Shown here piece after piece: positions 61,120 to 64,000 of a stretch of DNA of 64,000 nucleotides (positions are counted from its first letter, which is position 1; every line of letters starts with the position of its first letter). Both the position numbers and the translations under genes were made by a program. Source of the DNA: JAUILH01 sp965230535 (GTDB lineage Bacteria; Bacteroidota; Bacteroidia; Flavobacteriales_D; JAUILH01); NCBI GenBank assembly GCA_965230535.1, contig OZ246009.1, positions 1,240,001-1,304,000 of the forward strand. The letters are read 5' to 3'. The notes beneath the pieces were generated by a model that worked only from the letters and a program-made list of their open reading frames with translations, had not been told where the DNA came from and made no database searches.

Positions 61120-64000
61120 ATGGCGGCTTACAGACAAGATAATAAGGTTCAACCGAAATTTTCAAACATTACGATTAGCCTTGCGTCTCCGGAGATGATT
61201 CTTGAAATGTCTCATGGAGAGGTCTTAAAACCTGAAACCATTAACTACAGAACTTATAAACCAGAAAGAGACGGACTTTTCTGCGAAAGAATTTTCGGTC
61301 CTGTTAAGGATTATGAGTGTCACTGTGGTAAGTACAAGCGTATTCGTTATAAAGGAATCGTTTGTGACCGTTGTGGTGTAGAGGTAACCGAAAAGAAAGT
61401 AAGAAGAGAGCGTATGGGACACATCTCATTGGTGGTTCCTGTAGCGCACATCTGGTATTTCAAGTCTTTACCAAACAAAATTGGTTACTTACTTGGACTT
61501 CCTACTAAGAAGTTGGATCAAATCATTTATTACGAGAGATACGTTGTAATTAATGCTGGTCCTGCTACTAACGAAGAAGGTGAAGCATTGAACACAATGG
61601 ATTACCTGACTGAGGAAGAGTACCTGGATATCCTTGAAAAATTACCAAAAGAGAATCAGTATTTAGAAGATTCAGATCCAAACAAATTCATCGCTAAGAT
61701 GGGAGCAGAGGCATTGTACAGCCTGTTGCAAAGACTGGATTTGGACAGCTTGTCTTATGAATTAAGACACAAAGCAAATACTGAAACTTCTCAGCAAAGA
61801 AAAGCGGAAGCACTTAAGCGTTTGCAAGTGGTTGAAGCTATGAGAGGTTCTCAGGAAAGAATTGAAAACCGTCCTGAATGGATGGTTGTGAAAGTGGTTC
61901 CTGTGATTCCACCAGAATTAAGACCATTGGTTCCATTGGACGGTGGTAGATTCGCAACATCTGATTTGAATGACCTTTACAGAAGGGTAATCATCAGAAA
62001 CAACCGTTTGAAAAGATTGATCGAGATCAAAGCACCGGAAGTGATTCTTAGAAATGAGAAACGTATGCTTCAGGAAGCTGTTGATTCTTTATTCGATAAC
62101 TCAAGAAAATCAAGTGCTGTTAAGACAGAATCTAACAGACCATTGAAGTCACTTTCAGATTCATTGAAAGGTAAGCAAGGTCGTTTCCGTCAGAACTTAC
62201 TTGGTAAGCGTGTTGATTATTCTGCACGTTCGGTAATTGTTGTAGGACCACACTTGAAATTACATGAATGTGGTTTACCTAAAAACATGGCTGCTGAGCT
62301 GTTCAAGCCATTCATCATCCGTAAGATGATTGAAAGAGGTATTGTTAAAACAGTGAAATCAGCAAAGAAAATTGTTGATAGAAAAGAGCCGGTTGTTTGG
62401 GACATTCTTGAAAACGTATTGAAAGGACACCCTGTACTACTTAACCGTGCACCAACTCTGCATAGATTAGGTATTCAGGCTTTCCAACCAAAATTAATCG
62501 AAGGAAAAGCGATTCAACTTCACCCACTTGTTTGTACTGCATTTAACGCGGATTTCGATGGGGATCAGATGGCGGTTCACTTACCATTAGGTAATGCAGC
62601 CGTATTGGAAGCTCAATTATTGATGTTGGCTTCTCATAACATTTTGAACCCTGCGAATGGTGCTCCAATTGCCGTACCTTCTCAGGATATGGTTCTTGGT
62701 CTTTATTACATTACTAAGAGCAAGAGAAGTAACAAAGAGGAGACTGTGAATGGGGAGGACATGACTTTCTACTCTCCGGAAGAAGTGATCATCGCCTACA
62801 ACGAGAAGAAACTAGATCTTCATGCGAACATTAAAGTGAGAACTCACGATATTGATGAAGAAGGAAATGAAGTATTGAAATTGATCGAAACCACTTGTGG
62901 TAGAGTGTTGTTTAACCAACATGTACCTAAAGGAGCTGGATACATCAATGAAGTTTTAACGAAGAAAGCACTAAGAGGTATCATCGCAGATGTGATGAAA
63001 AAGACAGGTATGTCTACATGTGCTAAGTTCCTTGATGATATCAAAGGACTTGGATTCTACATGGCCTTCAAAGGTGGGCTGTCGTTTAACCTGGATGACG
63101 TAATCATTCCAAAGGAAAAAGAAACTTTGATTGAAAAAGCGACTACAGAAGTTGATGAGGTGGTGATGAACTACAACATGGGATTGATCACTAACAACGA
63201 ACGTTATAACCAGATCATTGATATTTGGACACATACTAACTCCAGATTGACACACACATTGATGGAGAAATTGAAGTCTGACAGACAAGGTTTCAACTCT
63301 ATTTATATGATGATGGACTCAGGAGCAAGGGGCTCTAAAGAGCAGATTCGTCAGCTGTCCGGAATGAGGGGATTGATGGCAAAACCACAGAAATCTGGTG
63401 CCACTTCTCAGGAAATTATTGAAAACCCGATTCTATCTAACTTTAAAGAAGGTCTTTCCATCCTTGAGTACTTTATTTCTACTCACGGTGCCCGTAAAGG
63501 TCTTGCGGATACAGCCCTTAAAACGGCAGATGCCGGTTACCTTACAAGACGTTTGGTAGATGTTGCTCAGGATGTGGTTGTAAGAGATGAAGATTGTGGA
63601 ACCCTAAGAGGTTTAACAGTGTCTGCTCTTAAGAACGATAATGACGTTATTGAGCCATTGTTTGATAGAATTCTAGGTAGATATACCGTACATGATGTAT
63701 ACCACCCTGAAACTGGTGAAGTATTGATTGGTGCTTCTGAACATGTAACTGAAGAAATTGCTCATGCAATTGAAGATGCAGGTATCGAGGAAGTAGAAGT
63801 AAGATCGGTACTGACTTGTGAAACCAGAAGAGGTGTTTGTGTGAAATGTTATGGTAGAAACTTATCTACTAACCGTCCGGTTCAAATCGGTGAAGCTGTT
63901 GGTGTAATTGCTGCACAGTCGATCGGGGAACCAGGAACACAGTTAACACTAAGAACCTTCCACGTTGGTGGTACGGCCTCTAACATTGCTGATGAAAACG
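61120..64000 (+). CDS. rpoC: DNA-directed RNA polymerase subunit beta', C-terminus cut by window edge
   Basis: The first 960 residues are present, from ATG at 61120. The N-terminal zinc cluster (CHCGKYKRIRYKGIVCDRCG, about 68-87), the clamp region and the catalytic NADFDGDQMAVH (about 476-487) with its three Mg-binding aspartates are intact. The second zinc cluster (LTCETRRGVCVKCYG, about 898-912) and the start of the bridge helix/trigger-loop region (AAQSIGEPGTQLTLRTFH, about 929-946) are also present. There is no stop before the edge. It is translated after rpoB from a separate A/T-rich initiation site. Confidence 0.97.
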   Translation, partial: MAAYRQDNKVQPKFSNITISLASPEMILEMSHGEVLKPETINYRTYKPERDGLFCERIFGPVKDYECHCGKYKRIRYKGIVCDRCGVEVTEKKVRRERMGHISLVVPVAHIWYFKSLPNKIGYLLGLPTKKLDQIIYYERYVVINAGPATNEEGEALNTMDYLTEEEYLDILEKLPKENQYLEDSDPNKFIAKMGAEALYSLLQRLDLDSLSYELRHKANTETSQQRKAEALKRLQVVEAMRGSQERIENRPEWMVVKVVPVIPPELRPLVPLDGGRFATSDLNDLYRRVIIRNNRLKRLIEIKAPEVILRNEKRMLQEAVDSLFDNSRKSSAVKTESNRPLKSLSDSLKGKQGRFRQNLLGKRVDYSARSVIVVGPHLKLHECGLPKNMAAELFKPFIIRKMIERGIVKTVKSAKKIVDRKEPVVWDILENVLKGHPVLLNRAPTLHRLGIQAFQPKLIEGKAIQLHPLVCTAFNADFDGDQMAVHLPLGNAAVLEAQLLMLASHNILNPANGAPIAVPSQDMVLGLYYITKSKRSNKEETVNGEDMTFYSPEEVIIAYNEKKLDLHANIKVRTHDIDEEGNEVLKLIETTCGRVLFNQHVPKGAGYINEVLTKKALRGIIADVMKKTGMSTCAKFLDDIKGLGFYMAFKGGLSFNLDDVIIPKEKETLIEKATTEVDEVVMNYNMGLITNNERYNQIIDIWTHTNSRLTHTLMEKLKSDRQGFNSIYMMMDSGARGSKEQIRQLSGMRGLMAKPQKSGATSQEIIENPILSNFKEGLSILEYFISTHGARKGLADTALKTADAGYLTRRLVDVAQDVVVRDEDCGTLRGLTVSALKNDNDVIEPLFDRILGRYTVHDVYHPETGEVLIGASEHVTEEIAHAIEDAGIEEVEVRSVLTCETRRGVCVKCYGRNLSTNRPVQIGEAVGVIAAQSIGEPGTQLTLRTFHVGGTASNIADEN

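Overview
The window looks like a chromosomal segment of a Bacteroidota, most likely a flavobacterium-like marine or freshwater organism. The evidence is: type IX secretion (T9SS) C-terminal sorting domains on several exported proteins; Bacteroidota-type promoters (TTTG, about 19 bases, TAnnTTTG); start codons mostly without Shine-Dalgarno sequences; fused SecDF; type III glutamine synthetase; and a PorE-like OmpA protein. I see no phage, insertion sequence, CRISPR array or rRNA.

Positions 1-21556, almost all on the minus strand, form a surface-adhesin region. Reading in the direction of transcription: an ECF sigma factor; a membrane protein in the anti-sigma position that carries PKD-like domains and a T9SS type B-like C-terminus; a small secreted protein and then a 4282-residue SprB-like giant; a second small secreted protein and then a 1715-residue PKD/repeat protein; and finally a truncated exported protein at the edge. 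Both large proteins contain nearly identical tandem repeats (231 and 225 bases) and end in type B sorting domains. Positions 21696-26585 hold malate dehydrogenase and three exported proteins, among them a trypsin-like protease and an FG-GAP repeat protein with type A sorting domains.

Positions 26826-50545 are mainly plus-strand housekeeping genes: secDF, tatA, a Ca/Na exchanger, glutamine synthetase III, the PorE-like protein, purM-prfA-pyrF and a lipoprotein. Then comes an S41 peptidase on the opposite strand, flanked by a 50-base direct repeat. After it are DUF2851, a PspC-like protein, a potassium channel, an RmlD-like reductase, an alanine symporter with an extra SprB-like periplasmic part, an HhH protein, apt and an acyl-CoA dehydrogenase.

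Positions 50547-64000 are the translation and transcription core: rpsU, xerC/D, hpf, then tRNA-Thr, Tyr, Gly and Thr, tuf, tRNA-Trp, secE, nusG, rplK, rplA, rplJ, rplL, rpoB and rpoC (cut by the edge). Here rpsU and hpf carry strong Shine-Dalgarno sequences, which are rare in this phylum. A long hairpin with a T-run separates rplL from rpoB, and a possible L1-binding leader precedes rplK.

The most unusual items are the sigma/anti-sigma pair with a secretion-type domain, the symporter fusion, the repeat-flanked S41 gene and the strong Shine-Dalgarno sequences on rpsU and hpf.
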